NCBI RefSeq assembly: GCF_963924675.1
Contig: NC_089236.1
Coordinates: 28,543,319-28,607,318, forward strand
DNA length: 64,000 bases
Direction: 5' to 3'
Source of the DNA: Phocoena phocoena
Lineage: Eukaryota > Chordata > Mammalia > Artiodactyla > Phocoenidae
Made by a program: the position numbers and the translations under genes. The stretch's first letter is position 1, and each line of letters begins with the position of its first letter. Below, piece by piece: positions 36,886 to 49,440 of this stretch. The notes beneath the pieces were generated by a model that did not search any database, had not been told where the DNA came from, and saw only the letters and a program-made list of their open reading frames with translations.

Positions 36886-36889
36886 CTGA

Positions 36890-37265
36890 GATCACTCAAT
36901 GCTTCATTATGAAACTTTCTTCCTGTGTCCTTTTCAAACTTAAAAAGCAAGCTTATGATTTCACTGCCATGACTCATGTTCTGCTCCAGCTGCTAGTCAG
37001 ACTGTCCTCATTTTCATCCAGATCTCCCTAAATAGTCTAAATCCCATATTTTCTCTTTCTCACCATCTCATTTACCTACCACTGACAGAAATCTGATTTC
37101 TGCCTCTTATGTTAAAATCTCCAAAACTTTACTTTTCGCTAAATCTTTTTCCATTTTCTGGATGTTGCTGCAACATCTGACAGCACTGATCAGTCACCTT
37201 CTCTAGAATTTTCTACTTTGGCTTCCACAGAACTAAGTTTACCTATCAACAAGTTAAGGAGGAAG
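36890..37265 (+). mobile_element. L2 LINE relic
   Basis: Diverged sequence parallel to the L2 ORF2 region. The run CGCTAAATC (near 37137) followed by GCAACATCTGACAGCACTGATCAG (about 37170-37193) corresponds to the known L2 coding stretch around 'FDTVDH'. Frame destroyed. Limits approximate. Confidence 0.65.
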
Positions 37266-37389
37266 AAGTATGTCCACTAATGCCTTATTCATGAGGAAGC
37301 AAAAAGCTTTAACTCTACTCCACACCCATCCTTTTCTGCCCCCAATGGCTAATTGTCTTTTGTGAATGGCTGATGGTGCTGTGTATTGA

Positions 37390-37645
37390 CTGACATGATG
37401 ACATTCTGCAGTTGGGCAGCCTGGGTTTTAACTATGGTTCTGTAAATTACTAGTGTGGATTTAAGAAAATACCTGTGTTTCTGTTCTCTCATCTGTAATA
37501 TAGGAAGATATGGGAATAAAATAAAGATAATATATTTGACTTTAGCATATTTCCTAGCATAAAATTGCTTTTAATTCATCAAGTTATGGGGAATTCAATG
37601 ATAAATAAACTACAACAGTGCTTGGCATACAGGAAGCAGGGTGGC
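37390..37645 (+). mobile_element. MIR SINE relic
   Basis: The GCAGCCTGGGTTTTAACTATGG (37418-37439) and CTCATCTGTAATATAGGAAGAT (37488-37509) stretches match the order of MIR consensus landmarks. CAGTGCTTGGCATACAGGAAG (37616-37636) matches its 3' part. Diverged by many substitutions, as expected for an element predating placental mammals. Confidence 0.75.
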
Positions 37646-40600
37646 TAAATGCCATGTGGATGTGGCTTTAAAGAATGATAACTTCTGGAAAGGATACATG
37701 GTTGCTGTTGTAAATGACTGCAGTGAATGAGTATTTTGTTTTCAATCCAAAAAGAAGTCTGCAGTATAAACTACAACTGTGGCAGTTGAAGTGCTCACTT
37801 TAAAAATCTGATATTTTGAAACTGAGTAAGAAGATGGAAAGCAAACAAAGCTGGTACCTGAACAAAATGATTACCAGAGTTTAATCTAAAATTCAGTAAC
37901 ATATGTGCTGTTTTTATTTTATCTTTTTCCATAAATTAAGAAGTTATCCACAGATCTTTCTCTTAAATCATTAATCCCCATGATTTCATGATTCTCACCA
38001 GAGCAGTATTGCATGTTCACAGTTCAGTATGCATTGGGTACCACTACCTCTCCAAGTCCCCCTGCTATGAAGATGTTAAAATAGTGCTATAACACCACAC
38101 AATCAAAACAAAGTGAAAGATGACATAATAAGTGAGATGGGAAATCCCAGGAGATAGAGGTCAACACCCTTTATGAAAAAGATCACACATGCATACACAC
38201 ACACTTCAGTCATTGTAATTCTAAGATTTGAATCTGTGATCTCTCATCTCTGAACGACAGGATAAAGCTCTCCTGCATCTCCCTGTACAACCTATTTTTA
38301 CAGACGTTGATAAACCTCCAGGCCTTCGTTCTGTGAAATACTGTTCCAGGGTTTATTGACCACAGTGTAGCTATTAGCACTTGATTATGGGTTTTAGGAA
38401 TTGTATTTAGAGGCTTCAATACAATATTGATCACACTGTTTTACATATTCATGTTTTGAAATATGAATTTGCCTGGGATTCTAGACAGGGACATTTTAAA
38501 TGTTCAAAACTTAGGCACGCCTTTGCCGTTTGCGTATAGATTTTCTGTTTGGCAATTTTATAAGAGTTGACTTACTACACTATTAGTGAAGCCAGTCCCT
38601 TTGCTCAGAAGGTATTTCATTGGGTAATTAAATACCCAGTGTTTTATATACTTATTGTTTGTTTAATTTTATTTTTAACAACAATATGCTCCGTGTAGAT
38701 AATTCTTGATTTCTATCAACTGATATAAAAAGTGAAAAAAAGATCTAGTTTACTGGTAATAAAAATTAATGCCTTTAAAACATTCATAATACTAGGTCCA
38801 ACTTCTCTGATTTTTAGCTTTTATTAATTGTACTAATGACGATGTGATGAAGGTGATGAGAGATCCATATTCTCTGACAGTATGAGTATAAATTGGGATC
38901 TGATTAGCTTTAAAACAAGTAAATAACTTTATAAACCTTGATTATTTTCAAATAAAATTTAGTAGTATAATGTTCATATATTGGTTTGTTTTAATATTAA
39001 AATTATTTCTATATATCTGTTCACAGACATCTTTAAATGTAATCATATATTTTCTTCTGATTGCTGAGAGTATATCTGCTGAAAATAAAATTACACCTGA
39101 GTGATTTTCTTAACATTGTTTTAGAGGTGCAATTCTTCCACCAATTTTCACAGGAATACTAGAAGAGTATACTAGATAATGCCTTTATTTGGGGATTGAA
39201 TATTCCTCTTTACAATAATTCAGCCTAGTGACTGGAATAGAATATCCTTCTGCAGGATGCTTACTGTCATCCAACAAATCACTTATTTGTAAAGTAAGCC
39301 TAGAGATATAATTTACATTAATCTGTGCAGGGATGACCTGCAAATATGGTCCAGTGAAAAGTCACTAAATAGAATATTGTTTTTTTCTTTTTTTGCCTTA
39401 TGCTTATGCTCAGTTTTTAGAAAATAGTTTTATAATTAAATAAGTAAAAGTCTTCTATTTGTCATTATTTGCCACATTTCCCTTTTCTGGATTATTTGCC
39501 CTTTTTTTCTAGGTCAAAAGTAGTTTGCAATGTACCCTTAATAAGAGGAATATATTTTACCATAAATAAATAGTGCCTGAATACTGCTTTTGTAATCCAA
39601 AGTGATTGAAAGATGATACTTAATCATATCCCTGCTCCCCTACTTATTTCATGTTCTATTTTGTTTCTTTGTGTGCTTTCTCATTTCTTCAATAACATGA
39701 AATCTAAAAATAAAAAAGCATATTTTAAGTATATTCATTTAAACAAACTTTGGAGGAAAAATGTCATTTCATCTTTTCATCATTCATTGCACTGCTCATT
39801 TTTAAACTGGCTATTAAGAGCCTACTTGGTCAAGGGCACTGAGTTAATATGTATGAAAATGAAAAATCAAGTATGGCATTACCAATATTTCTAAGGAGGT
39901 GCAACTTTTGAAAAATCTAAAAAATATATAACTTTTATTACACTTGTGTAGTGAACATTAAAGTGAGAAGGAGAAAGGAAATGAATTTTACCACCTTTCT
40001 ACATAGTGAAATATAAAAATGTTCTTGGTGTTCATTGGAGTCCTTACAACAACTGCCCTATTCTGGGATAGCCAGCCACCACTCTTAGAATAGTCTAACT
40101 TAAGTAATTTTGATGCCTAATTTGTTAACATCAAAATTATTTAGGACCATCTTAACTTATTTTCTACTTCTTCTGTTTGCAAAAAGGATCTTTAGTAAAC
40201 ATGTCTTGCTTGTGAATGACGTCTGGTAAAATCAAATTTAAGGGTAAACTTAATTAGATCCACAGATGGTGAAACGTAATTGATGATAATATGTCAATAT
40301 AAGCTGGAAGTAACTGTTTCTAAAACTGTGTCAACAGTAGGAACAAAATAACATCATTATCAAGCACTGTACTTAAGTTGCTTTGAAGAGTGATGCAGTG
40401 AATTTCTAATTTCAGTTCACGCATCTTAAACTCTTTGGTTTATGTGAGCAGTTTGTCTTTGATAGGATAGGTTTTTTGGTTTTATATCTGTTGTTGGAAT
40501 TAAAAGAAGAAAAGCCATTTTTCATATAGATAATATATAAACTATTATTTTTATGAAAACCATATGGAGCACTGCCTACCACTTGGACAAGGGAGAATAA

Positions 40601-41099
40601 AGAGTACATAATCTTTCCTTTGGATGATTTAGTGTCTGCTGTAATGAAAAACTTTGATTTTGTGATTCTGTGTGCCAGTGGTCACCCCTCATTTGTATAT
40701 GACAAGATGTGTGTAAGTATGGAAAAAGTACTATTGGATGAAAAACGACCAGGGAAAATCTTTAAGGAAAAAAATGTCCAAAATGTTTTTAAAGTTTTAT
40801 GTGCAGTGCACTTTGACATTTACTATAAATGAGGACATGGAACTTTATACTTGGAAATGCAATTAATGAGATTAGGAAAACCGTAGCAAGCCACAACTTA
40901 CAAAATAACTAGAATACCAATCCTTTCCAAGAAAAATAGATAATACTCTGCAGTGGAATAAGCTACTCATTTATTGTCACATTTAATTTTGAGCATATTA
41001 AACTCTATGTTAACTACTAAAAAAATTCTAAATAATCCTTCTAATATAATTTATAATTTACTTATCAAGATTTGTTATTCAAGTGTCAATTTCAATTAA
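37646..41099. other. Low-repeat unassigned DNA
   Basis: AT-rich with no recognisable L1 or SINE. There is a possible short MIR/L2-like scrap near 39780-39850. Open frames at 39613-39894 and 40620-40832 are not supported as genes; the second contains a consensus-like splice donor, discussed in the findings. Confidence 0.4.
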
Positions 41100-41104
41100 C
41101 AACA

Positions 41105-41360
41105 ATAATAATAGTGACAATAAAAATAATGTCTATCATTTTTGTCTGTCTACTATAACACTGTGTTTATACCTTTATATATGGCTTCCTATTTAAGGGT
41201 ACAAATGTATGAAAACTGGTTTATTGATCCTTGCATTGCAAGTAAGAAAACAAACTCAGGAATAAATGAGTGACTTTTTCAAGGAAACACAGGGGAAACA
41301 GAAATTGATTCAAGTTCAAATCTGTCTGACCAAAGCCAAAGTTTTTAAAAACACCATGTT
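41105..41360 (-). mobile_element. MIR SINE relic
   Basis: Reverse-strand MIR landmarks in order: AATAATGTCTATCATTTTTG, a run resembling 'AACAAACTCAGGAATAAATGAGTGACTTTTTCAAGG', then TTCAAGTTCAAATCTGTCTGAC, equivalent to the tRNA-like B-box side. Highly diverged. Confidence 0.7.
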
Positions 41361-42744
41361 TCTAGGAAATTTATGTGTAGCTTGGGTTTACTTACTAAAT
41401 ACAATTGTCTAAATTCTGTGACCATGCTTTTAGCGAATTTTTTTTTTTCAAATTTTCTATCCTTCCTTGTTTTGTGACATAATGTACACAATACATAATT
41501 TTATCTTTTCATGTGGAAGGGACAGAAACAAAAATCTCATCTTTATCTAGTCTATATACCAATACACACACACAAACACACACACACACACATACACACA
41601 CCATACAAAGAAATAGTAATAAATAAATACTCAAATTAAACAATTTCCTCGTATATTCTTTCACTATGGAACATAAAATTTAAGTTGACTGTTATACTTC
41701 TGGAAGGAAAAATTTAATTTGGCAAACAATTCTGTCCTTGTCTTTCTGGAAATTATATTACACAGGTTACTGATTCTCTAAGAGAGGGTTTTCTTTAATA
41801 AAATGTCCTTTTTGTCCCTTTCAAGGTGGAATGCATCAAAATTAGAGGAATAAAGACATTGAAGATCTGTGCCTAATTATCATTGTGCCTAATTAACACT
41901 TCAAAAAGTAGCTAATAATCTATATGAACAGCAGGAAACCTGTGGCTAAACTCTAGTCACTCTAGGTTTTGATCTGTCCCCTATATTCCCTTTTTCCAAA
42001 CTTCCGTTGCTATATTTTATTTATATTTATGTAGATCTTTCTATTTTCTACATATGAAACTTCAAAATGTGTGACTTTTATTCATTTACTTCTGTTTCCA
42101 TGGCCTAGTGTTAGCTTCCTGTAATATCATATTCTTGATAAAAAAAATGCAGATCTATAATCTAAAATCAATCTATGTAAATGAGCCTATAAAGAATAAA
42201 TCAAGCCAAACTATTTTATTTTACATTACATTATCATTTGGGTTACTGGGTTCATATATACATGTATATGCATATGTTTGTGTATATAAATATCTATCTG
42301 TGTATTATTCATTTTATATTTTTTATTATATTGCATCAATCTCTATAAACTGACTCCATAAAGAATTTTTCAAATGATATTTTTTTCCAAAATAAATTGT
42401 GTGGTACATTTACACTGTTATTAGCTTTTTATTAACAGATTTCTCAAACTGGCTCTTAACAATTCAATATATTTTAAGGAAAAAGTTAAGTGCTTCTGAA
42501 AGACTTTAAATAATCCAATTATTGGAATATTTTTTAAGGTTCTATAGAGATTTGTGTTAGGTTTGCATAATTTAATAGCATGTAGGAATAGAAATTGTCT
42601 TATACATAAATGCATTTGTTCCAAATTATATACATTAAGAATCAAAAAAATGTATATATTGAATAAACCATAGTGAATGGAACGTGGAGAAAAAAAAACA
42701 TGTAAATAAAAGTTGTGGTATCTGTATAATGTTAAGACTTTTAA
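41361..42744. other. AT-rich unassigned DNA with a (CA)n run
   Basis: Contains a CA microsatellite at 41562-41602. No gene or nameable interspersed repeat recognised. Confidence 0.45.
41562..41602. repeat. (CA)n microsatellite
   Basis: Imperfect CA array of about 40 bp with an AAACA and a TA interruption. Confidence 0.92.
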
Positions 42745-43739
42745 AAATTAAAATAAAGGAGTGATGTCAGCAAGATGGACAAATAAGACTTCCTTGCCCA
42801 TATTCCTCCTCAAAAACAATCATTTGCCTTCTATTCATGGACAAAATTGCCTTTGTGGTAGCTTTGGGATTCAGATAGGAGATCATGAAAGCTGGTGTAT
42901 TCCAGGACTGGGGAAAGCCATCTTGAGAAGGCAGATTCTCACCCAGGTGACTGACCCTCTGACTATGGTCTTGTCTATAAATCCAGCCACAACTGTATGC
43001 CTCTGAGAACTTGGTTTTACCTCCATTTAGCTTTAACTCTGTGACTAACACCATATGCTAAGGGACGTGGGCATAGTCATGCCCACCTGTGTGTTGGGTG
43101 ACACACATACAGACTTTGGTCCTGGCTGTGGACCCTGAACTGGCCCATGAGCAGCCTCTATCTCACCTGGTATGGTCTGGGAGCCCCTAGAGGTAAGTCC
43201 ACCAAACTTGGTTAGACTGCAGATTCTGGTACAGAGACCAGGCAGGGGATACTCCTATTTGTGTCCCCCAAAATCCTGAAAGGACCCTATGTTAAACCTC
43301 AGCTCCCTCCCAGCCACAGTGTGTGAGCAAACATGCTGGCATAGGGACCAGGAAGGAGAAACTCCTGTCTGCATACTTGGAGATCTTGAAAGCGCCCTCT
43401 ACATGGCTTCAGTTTCCTAAAAGCCACAGGATTCCAGTCTGCCAGCAGTCCTGAGGGTCCAGAATCCCAGTGAGAAAAAATTCTATCTCCACCCCAAGAG
43501 ATCCTAAATTGTCCATATACTAGGAATCAACCTCCTCCCAGCCATTATCTATGAGCAGGACTGCTGGCACAGGGAAGAGGCAGGAGACACTCTGTGCCCC
43601 AATGACAGCCACATATCTGGCTCTAACTCAGCACAATCGTGATTCCAGACGTCATCAACAGCCTGGGCATCAAGTAAAAATGTATTTATCTGCTAAAACC
43701 AGTCTTTAAATGCTGGAAGAGGTATTTGCCCCTTTAAAT

Positions 43740-44636
43740 ACATAGACACTAATGGAAGGCTACCTGGATCATGAAGAATGAGACAAATATGACAACACCA
43801 AAGGAAGCTAATAAAGGTTCAGTAACTGACCTCAAAGAAATGGAGATCTATGATTTGATGACAAATAACTCAAAATAATCATCATTTAAAAACTGAATAA
43901 AATGCAAAACACATATAATGACTGAATAAAATCAAGAGAACAGCTCATGAACAAAATAACAAGTTTTTTTTTAACATCTTTATTGGAGTATAATTTCTTT
44001 ACAATGGTGTGTTAGTTTCTGCTTTATAATGAAATGAATCAGCTATACATATACATATATCCCCATATCCCCTCCCTCTTGCATCTCCTTCCCACCCCTC
44101 TAGGTGGACAAAAAGCACTGAACTGATCTCACTGTGCTATGTGGTCGTTTCCCACTAGCTATCTACTTTACATTTGGTAGTTTTATATAGAAATAGAAGC
44201 CATAAAATAGTACCAAACAGAAATCCTGGAGCTAAAGAATACAAGACAGAACTAAAAAATAAAAATCAATAGAAATCTACAACAACAGATGTGATAATAT
44301 AGAAGAATGAATCAGCAAACTAGAAAACATATCATTTGAAATTAGCTAATTAGAGGAACAAAAAGAAAAAAAATGAATAAAACGAGTGAAGAAAGCCGAC
44401 ATGAAGTATACAACACCATCAAGCAAGTGATCATTGTGTCACAGAGTCACAGAAGAAGAAGAAGAGACAGAAAGGAGCAGAAAGATGATTTAAATAAATA
44501 ATAGCTAAAAACTTTCCAAATCTTGTGTGAGACATGAACATCCAGGTACAGGAAGCACAAAGGACCCCAAGCAATGTCAACCCAAAGAAGATTACTCCAT
44601 GACACACTATGATAAAACTGTTTTTTTTAAAAAAGT
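43740..44636 (+). pseudogene. Old L1 ORF1, N-terminal part only
   Basis: Lysine/glutamate-rich coiled-coil-like stretches broken by the L1 insertion at 43972-44187 and by stops. Homology runs into the mid-ORF1 region (about 44520-44620) and then switches abruptly to ORF2 linker sequence near 44636. Confidence 0.6.
43972..44187 (-). mobile_element. Short 3'-end L1 fragment inserted in the old L1
   Basis: The reverse-strand 3'UTR of the young L1 type begins with a T-tail then AACATCTTTATTGGAGTATA. It is strongly 5'-truncated, about 215 bp. The host L1 resumes after it. A clean target duplication was not resolved. Confidence 0.9.
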
Positions 44637-46848
44637 AAAGTTTAGAGCAATACATGCCTACATTAAAATAAAGATTACAGATAAAAAACCTAACTTAACA
44701 CCAATAATTAAAATTTAAGCCCAAAGTTAGCAGAAGGATAGGAATCATAAAGTTTAGAGCAGAATAAATAAAATAGACAATAGGAAAAATCAATAAAACT
44801 AAGAGTTGGTATTTTGAAAGGTAAGCAAAATTGATAAAGCTTTAGGTAGACTAACCAAGAAAAAAGTCAAGGACTCAAAATTATAAAGAGGATAAATTAC
44901 AAATGACACCACAGAAATACAAAGGGTCATAAGAGGTTACTATGAATAGTTATATGCAGACAGAAGTGATAACCTACAAGAAATGGGTAACGTTTTAGAA
45001 AGATACAATCTACCAAGACTAGAAATAAATAAGAAGCCTGAACATACTAATAACTACTAAAGAAATTGAAGCAGTATTCAAAGTCCTCTCACAAAGGAAA
45101 GCTGAAGACAGATGGTTTCACTGGTGAAGTCTGTGAAGTATTTTAAAAATAAGTAATGCCAATCTTTCTGAAGGGATTGAAAAGCAATTGAAGGGGCAGG
45201 AACATGCCCATACTCAGTTCATGAGGCCAGCACTACCCTGATACTAAAACCAGATAAGGACACTACAAGAAAAGAATACAAGGGTCAGTATCCTTGATGA
45301 ATATAAATGCAAAGATTCTTAAGAAAATTCTAGAAAACCAAATTCAACAGTACAATAAAAGGATTATACACCATGGTCAAAAGGGACTTATCCCTGGAAT
45401 GCAAGGGTGGTTCAACGTATGCAAATGTGATACATCACATTAATAGAATGAAGGGTAAAAATCATATGATTCTCAATAAGTACAGACAAACTGATAAAAT
45501 TTAATAACCTTTCATGATAAAAGCTCTCAGCAAATTTGGTATCAAAGAATATATGTCAATATAATAAAGGCCATATATGATAATCCCACAGCTAATATCA
45601 TGCTCAAGGGTGAAAAGGTAAAACTTTCTAAATTCGGGAAAAAGACAAGGATGCCCACTCTTGCCACTGTATTCAGCATAGAACTAGAAGTCCTAGCCAG
45701 AGCAATTAAGTAAGAAAAAGCAATAAAAGACATCCAAATCAGAAAAAAAGAAGTAACATTTTCTGTTCACAGATGACATGATCTTATATAGAGAAAATCT
45801 TGAAGACCCCACCCAAAGACAGTTAGAGCTAAGTAACAAATTTAGTAAAGTTGCAGGATACAAATTCAAAATAGAAAAATAAGTTGCATTTCTATGCACT
45901 ATCAACAAAATATCTGAAAGAGAAATAAAGAATACAATCCCATCTACATAGCATCAAAAATAAATAAAATACTTTGGAATAGATTTAACCACGGAATTGA
46001 AAGTTCTGTGTATTGAAAATTATATGACATTGATTAAAGGAATTGAAGAAGACAATAAATGGCAAGATATGGCATATTTGTGGATCAGAACAATTAATAT
46101 TGATAAAATGTCCATACTACCCTGAGACATCAGTAGATTCAATGCAATATCTATCAAAATTCCAATGGTATTTTTGACAGAAATAGAAAAACATCCTAAA
46201 ATTTGTATGGAAGACTACAAATAGCCAAAGCAGCCATGAGAAAAAAGAACAAAATGGGAGTCATCATGTATCTTGATTTCAAACTATACTGCAAAGATAG
46301 AGTAGTCAAAGCAGTCTGGTATTTTTGTAAAATGAAATACATAGAACAATGGAATGGAATCAAGATCCCCAAAATAAACCCATAAATATATAGTCCTAAT
46401 ATTTGAAAAGAGTGTCAACAATACCTCTTGGAGAAAATGTGTTCTCTTCAATAAATGGTACTGGGGAACCTGGATATTCATATGCAAAAGAGAGAACTTG
46501 TACCTCCTATCTTATACCACTCACAAAAGTTGAATTGAAGAATTAAAGACTTATAAGTAAGACCTGAAACTGTAAAACTCCTAGAAGAAAACATTGGAAG
46601 AAAGTTCCTTGATATTGGCAACAATTTTTTTGGACCAAAATCACAAGCAACAAAAGTAAAAATACACAAATGGGAATATGTCAAACTAAAAAGCTTCTGT
46701 ATAGCAAAAAATAACAACAACAAAAAAAAAATCAAAAGAATGGGAAGACAATCTACAAAATGGGAGAAAATATTTGCAAACCACATATCTGATAAGGGGT
46801 AATTATACAAAATATTGAATATATAAAGAACTCATACTACTCAATAGC

Positions 46849-46879
<31 letters not shown>

Positions 46880-47330
46880 TATACAGTTGAAAAATGGGCA
46901 AAGGTATTAAAGAAAAATCTTTCCAAAGAATACATTCAAATGACTAACAGGTACATGAAAAAATACTCAGTGTCACTGTCATTAATTAACAGGGAAACGC
47001 AAATCAAAACCACAATGAGATATTACCTCATACTTGTGAGAATGGCTATTATAAAAGAGACAAGAGATATCAATGTTGGGGAGATGGAAGAAAAGGGAAC
47101 CCTCATGCATTGTTGGTGAGAATGTAAATTGCTATAGCCACTGTGGAAAACAATATGGAGGCTCCTTAAAAAATTTTAAATATAGCTAGCATATGATTCA
47201 GCAGTTTCACTTCTTTGTGTAGGTCTGAAAGAAATGAAATCCCTATCTGGAATAGATACTTGCACCCCCATGTTCACTAAAGCATTATTCACAATAGCTA
47301 ACACATGGAATGGATGAATGCATAAAGAAA
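44637..47330 (+). pseudogene. Old L1 ORF2 without endonuclease domain
   Basis: Homology begins in the linker (KFxAI-x-AYIK-like, then 'NKIDN', 44637-44790). It covers reverse transcriptase (about 44940-46100, with a 'DDMIL' equivalent near 45772-45786), thumb/connection (46180-46560) and C-terminus (46900-47330). Many stops and frameshifts. The first roughly 290 codons (endonuclease) are absent. Confidence 0.8.
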
Positions 47331-47367
47331 ATGTGAATATTATTCTTTAGATTATGAATATTTTTCA

Positions 47368-47434
47368 GGCAAAGAAAGAAAGAAAGAAAGAGGAAAACGG
47401 GAAGAAAGAGAGAAAGAAAGAGAAAGAAAAAAGT
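47368..47434. repeat. (GAAA)n purine-rich tract in old L1
   Basis: Imperfect GAAA/GAAAG array of about 65 bp at the end of the ORF2 homology. Confidence 0.85.
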
Positions 47435-47960
47435 CCTGCCATTTGCAACAATATAGATGGAACTTGAGGGCATGATATTAAGTGAAATAAGTCAGACAGA
47501 CAAAGAAAAATGCTGCATGATCTCACTTATATGTATATAAATATATATATTTATATTAAAAAAAAAAGTCAAACTCATAGAAACAGAAAATAGAATGGTG
47601 GTTGCCAGTGGCTGGGGTAGGGTGAGGAGGCAGGGGGTGGGGAAGTGGAATAACGAGATATTGGTCAAAAGATGAATAAGTTCTGAGGATCTAATACTCA
47701 GTGTAATCACTATAGTTAACAAGACTATATTACATACTTGAAAGCTGCTAAAAGAATAGATCTTAAATATTCCCACCATGAAAAAATATAACTATGTGAG
47801 ATGATGGATTTAACTCACCTGATTATGATACTAAATTCACAATATATACGTATGTTAAATTATCATGTATATCTTAAATTTGCACAATGTTATATTGTCA
47901 ATTATGTCTCAAAACCTGGAAAAAATAAAAATGAATTAATTCAATTAAATTAAAATAAAG

Positions 47961-48357
47961 ACTTGTGCAGAATTCAGCCAGTGAAATTTACCCTTAACTG
48001 TTTTACTTTCAAATGCATTACTTGAATTACTGCTACCACCATGCTTCTGGTTTAGAGTCATACTTGTAACTTTTAAAAAAATCTTACTCATACAAACACG
48101 CTCAGTGACAGACTGAATGTTAGTCAGTTATGAAAACTGTTAAGAAGAAAACAATAATGTTAAAGAGCAATTTTTTGTTTGATTTGTGAATGTATTTGAT
48201 AGTTTACTTAGACAGGGTTGCCTAAAATCTTAAGTCCAAATTTGTCTCAGTCATACTTGCTTTCATATTTGATTGTAGAAATTTAAATTAATTATCATCA
48301 ATTTTTTTTTGTCTGCAACACTTAATCTGTCTATAGTTATAGTTTTCCTTATTTTAA
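47961..48357. other. Unassigned AT-rich DNA
   Basis: Flank between the old L1 and the short L1 at 48371. Nothing recognised. Confidence 0.4.
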
Positions 48358-48370
48358 AAAAAGTCCATGA

Positions 48371-48612
48371 TAGTGTATACTACCAAATGTAAAATAGATA
48401 GCTAGTGGGAAGCAGCCACATAGCACAGGGAGATCAGCTCGGTGCTTTGTGTACCTAGAGGGTGGAATAGGGAAGGTGGGAGGGAGACATAAGAGGGAGG
48501 AGATATGGGGATTTATGTACACGTATAGCTGATTCACTTTGTTATACAGCAGAAACTAACACACCATTGTAAAGCAAGTATACTCCAATAAAGATGTTAA
48601 AAAAAATAAAAT
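48371..48612 (+). mobile_element. Short 5'-truncated L1 3'UTR with perfect TSD
   Basis: A 242-bp L1 3' end with CTCCAATAAAG and an A-rich tail. A perfect 13-bp direct repeat AAAAAGTCCATGA lies at 48358-48370 and 48613-48625, and the left junction reads TTTT/AAAAA. This is target-primed reverse transcription with severe 5' truncation. Confidence 0.96.
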
Positions 48613-48934
48613 AAAAAGTCCATGAGCTGCTGTCAATCCTCTACTTTCTAATTCCAACATTACAACTTATATATATATTTCTTTCTGATACTTGACTCAT
48701 CACCTATTATCTTTAAATTCTTTGTTTTCCTCCATCATAAACATTATTGCTTCTGTACTAAAACATATGAGCATATTGACATGTCCTACTCCAGCAGATC
48801 CTTAGGTAATTCGGCTGGTTTTCAGGGACTCCATTTATATCTAACAATCTCATGGATACCTACTGTTTCCTATCTCACAGACTCCATTATCTTCTCCCCA
48901 TGCCTCTCCTCATGCTCATTTTCCCCCAAATTTT

Positions 48935-49240
48935 AATTTATTCATTCAGTTAATATTTTTGAGACCCTACTATATGTTAAGTAACATTTAAGGGCTTATG
49001 TTCAAAGAATAACAAGGCCGTTATCCTTACTATCAAAGGCTAGTATGAGATACAAAGGATAATAAAATGTAGTGTGAGGAATAATATATGATCACATAGG
49101 GAGTCACCTAGCCCAGTCTGGGATGGTTTGAGGTGTATTGATGTAGAGAACATGACTTCTAAGGTGACAGCTGAAGGGTAAGTAGACAGTGGCCTGAATA
49201 AAGGAATATGAGAATCATTGGTTTAACGAAGAGGAGAAAA
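48935..49240 (-). mobile_element. L2 LINE 3'-end relic
   Basis: The reverse-strand L2 3' terminus is recognisable as TTATTCATTCAGTTAATATTTTTGAGACC followed by CTACTATATGTTAAG. The following 250 bp agree in order with the L2 3' region (AAAGGC, GTGACA, AGTGGCCTGA). Highly diverged. Confidence 0.55.
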
Positions 49241-49284
49241 TGGAGAGAGTATTAAGAGTACAGATGCCTAAATGTGTGAAGGTA

Positions 49285-49440
49285 AAGTTTTATTCATTTA
49301 TTCATTAGAATATTATTGGATCATGATTACCCACTATATTCTTAAGGATAGGCATTTGATAATTAAACATAAATATCCCCTCTTGTAGCATCTAAGAGAT
49401 TTTGGTATAAAGCCCTGCCATAAGTACCTAAAGTTCAAAT
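49285..49440 (-). mobile_element. Second L2 3'-end relic
   Basis: TTATTCATTTATTCATTAGAATATTATTGG, then CCCACTATATTCTTAAGGATAGGCATT and AAATATCCCCTCTTGTAGC, keep the order of landmarks of the L2 3' end in reverse. It repeats the signature seen at 48935. Confidence 0.55.

Larger units (their letters stand above)
42759..47946 (+). mobile_element. Old L1 (L1MA-type) with both ends but a large internal deletion
   Basis: It starts with GAGTGATGTCAGCAAGATGG (42759-42778), the classic older-L1 5' end with the YY1-type AAGATGG. It continues through 5'UTR (to about 43680), ORF1 first part (about 43740-44636), ORF2 linker/RT/C-terminus (about 44637-47330) and an L1MA-like 3'UTR to 47946. A perfect 14-bp direct repeat AAATTAAAATAAAG flanks it (42745-42758 and 47947-47960), and the left edge reads TTTT/AAAAA. 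It is only 5.2 kb because ORF1's C-terminal half and the endonuclease domain are missing. A young L1 3' fragment sits at 43972-44187. Confidence 0.88.

Noticed and set aside
39613..39894. 93-codon open frame
   Set aside because: No recognisable family or initiation context; part of it resembles a decayed MIR/L2-type repeat.
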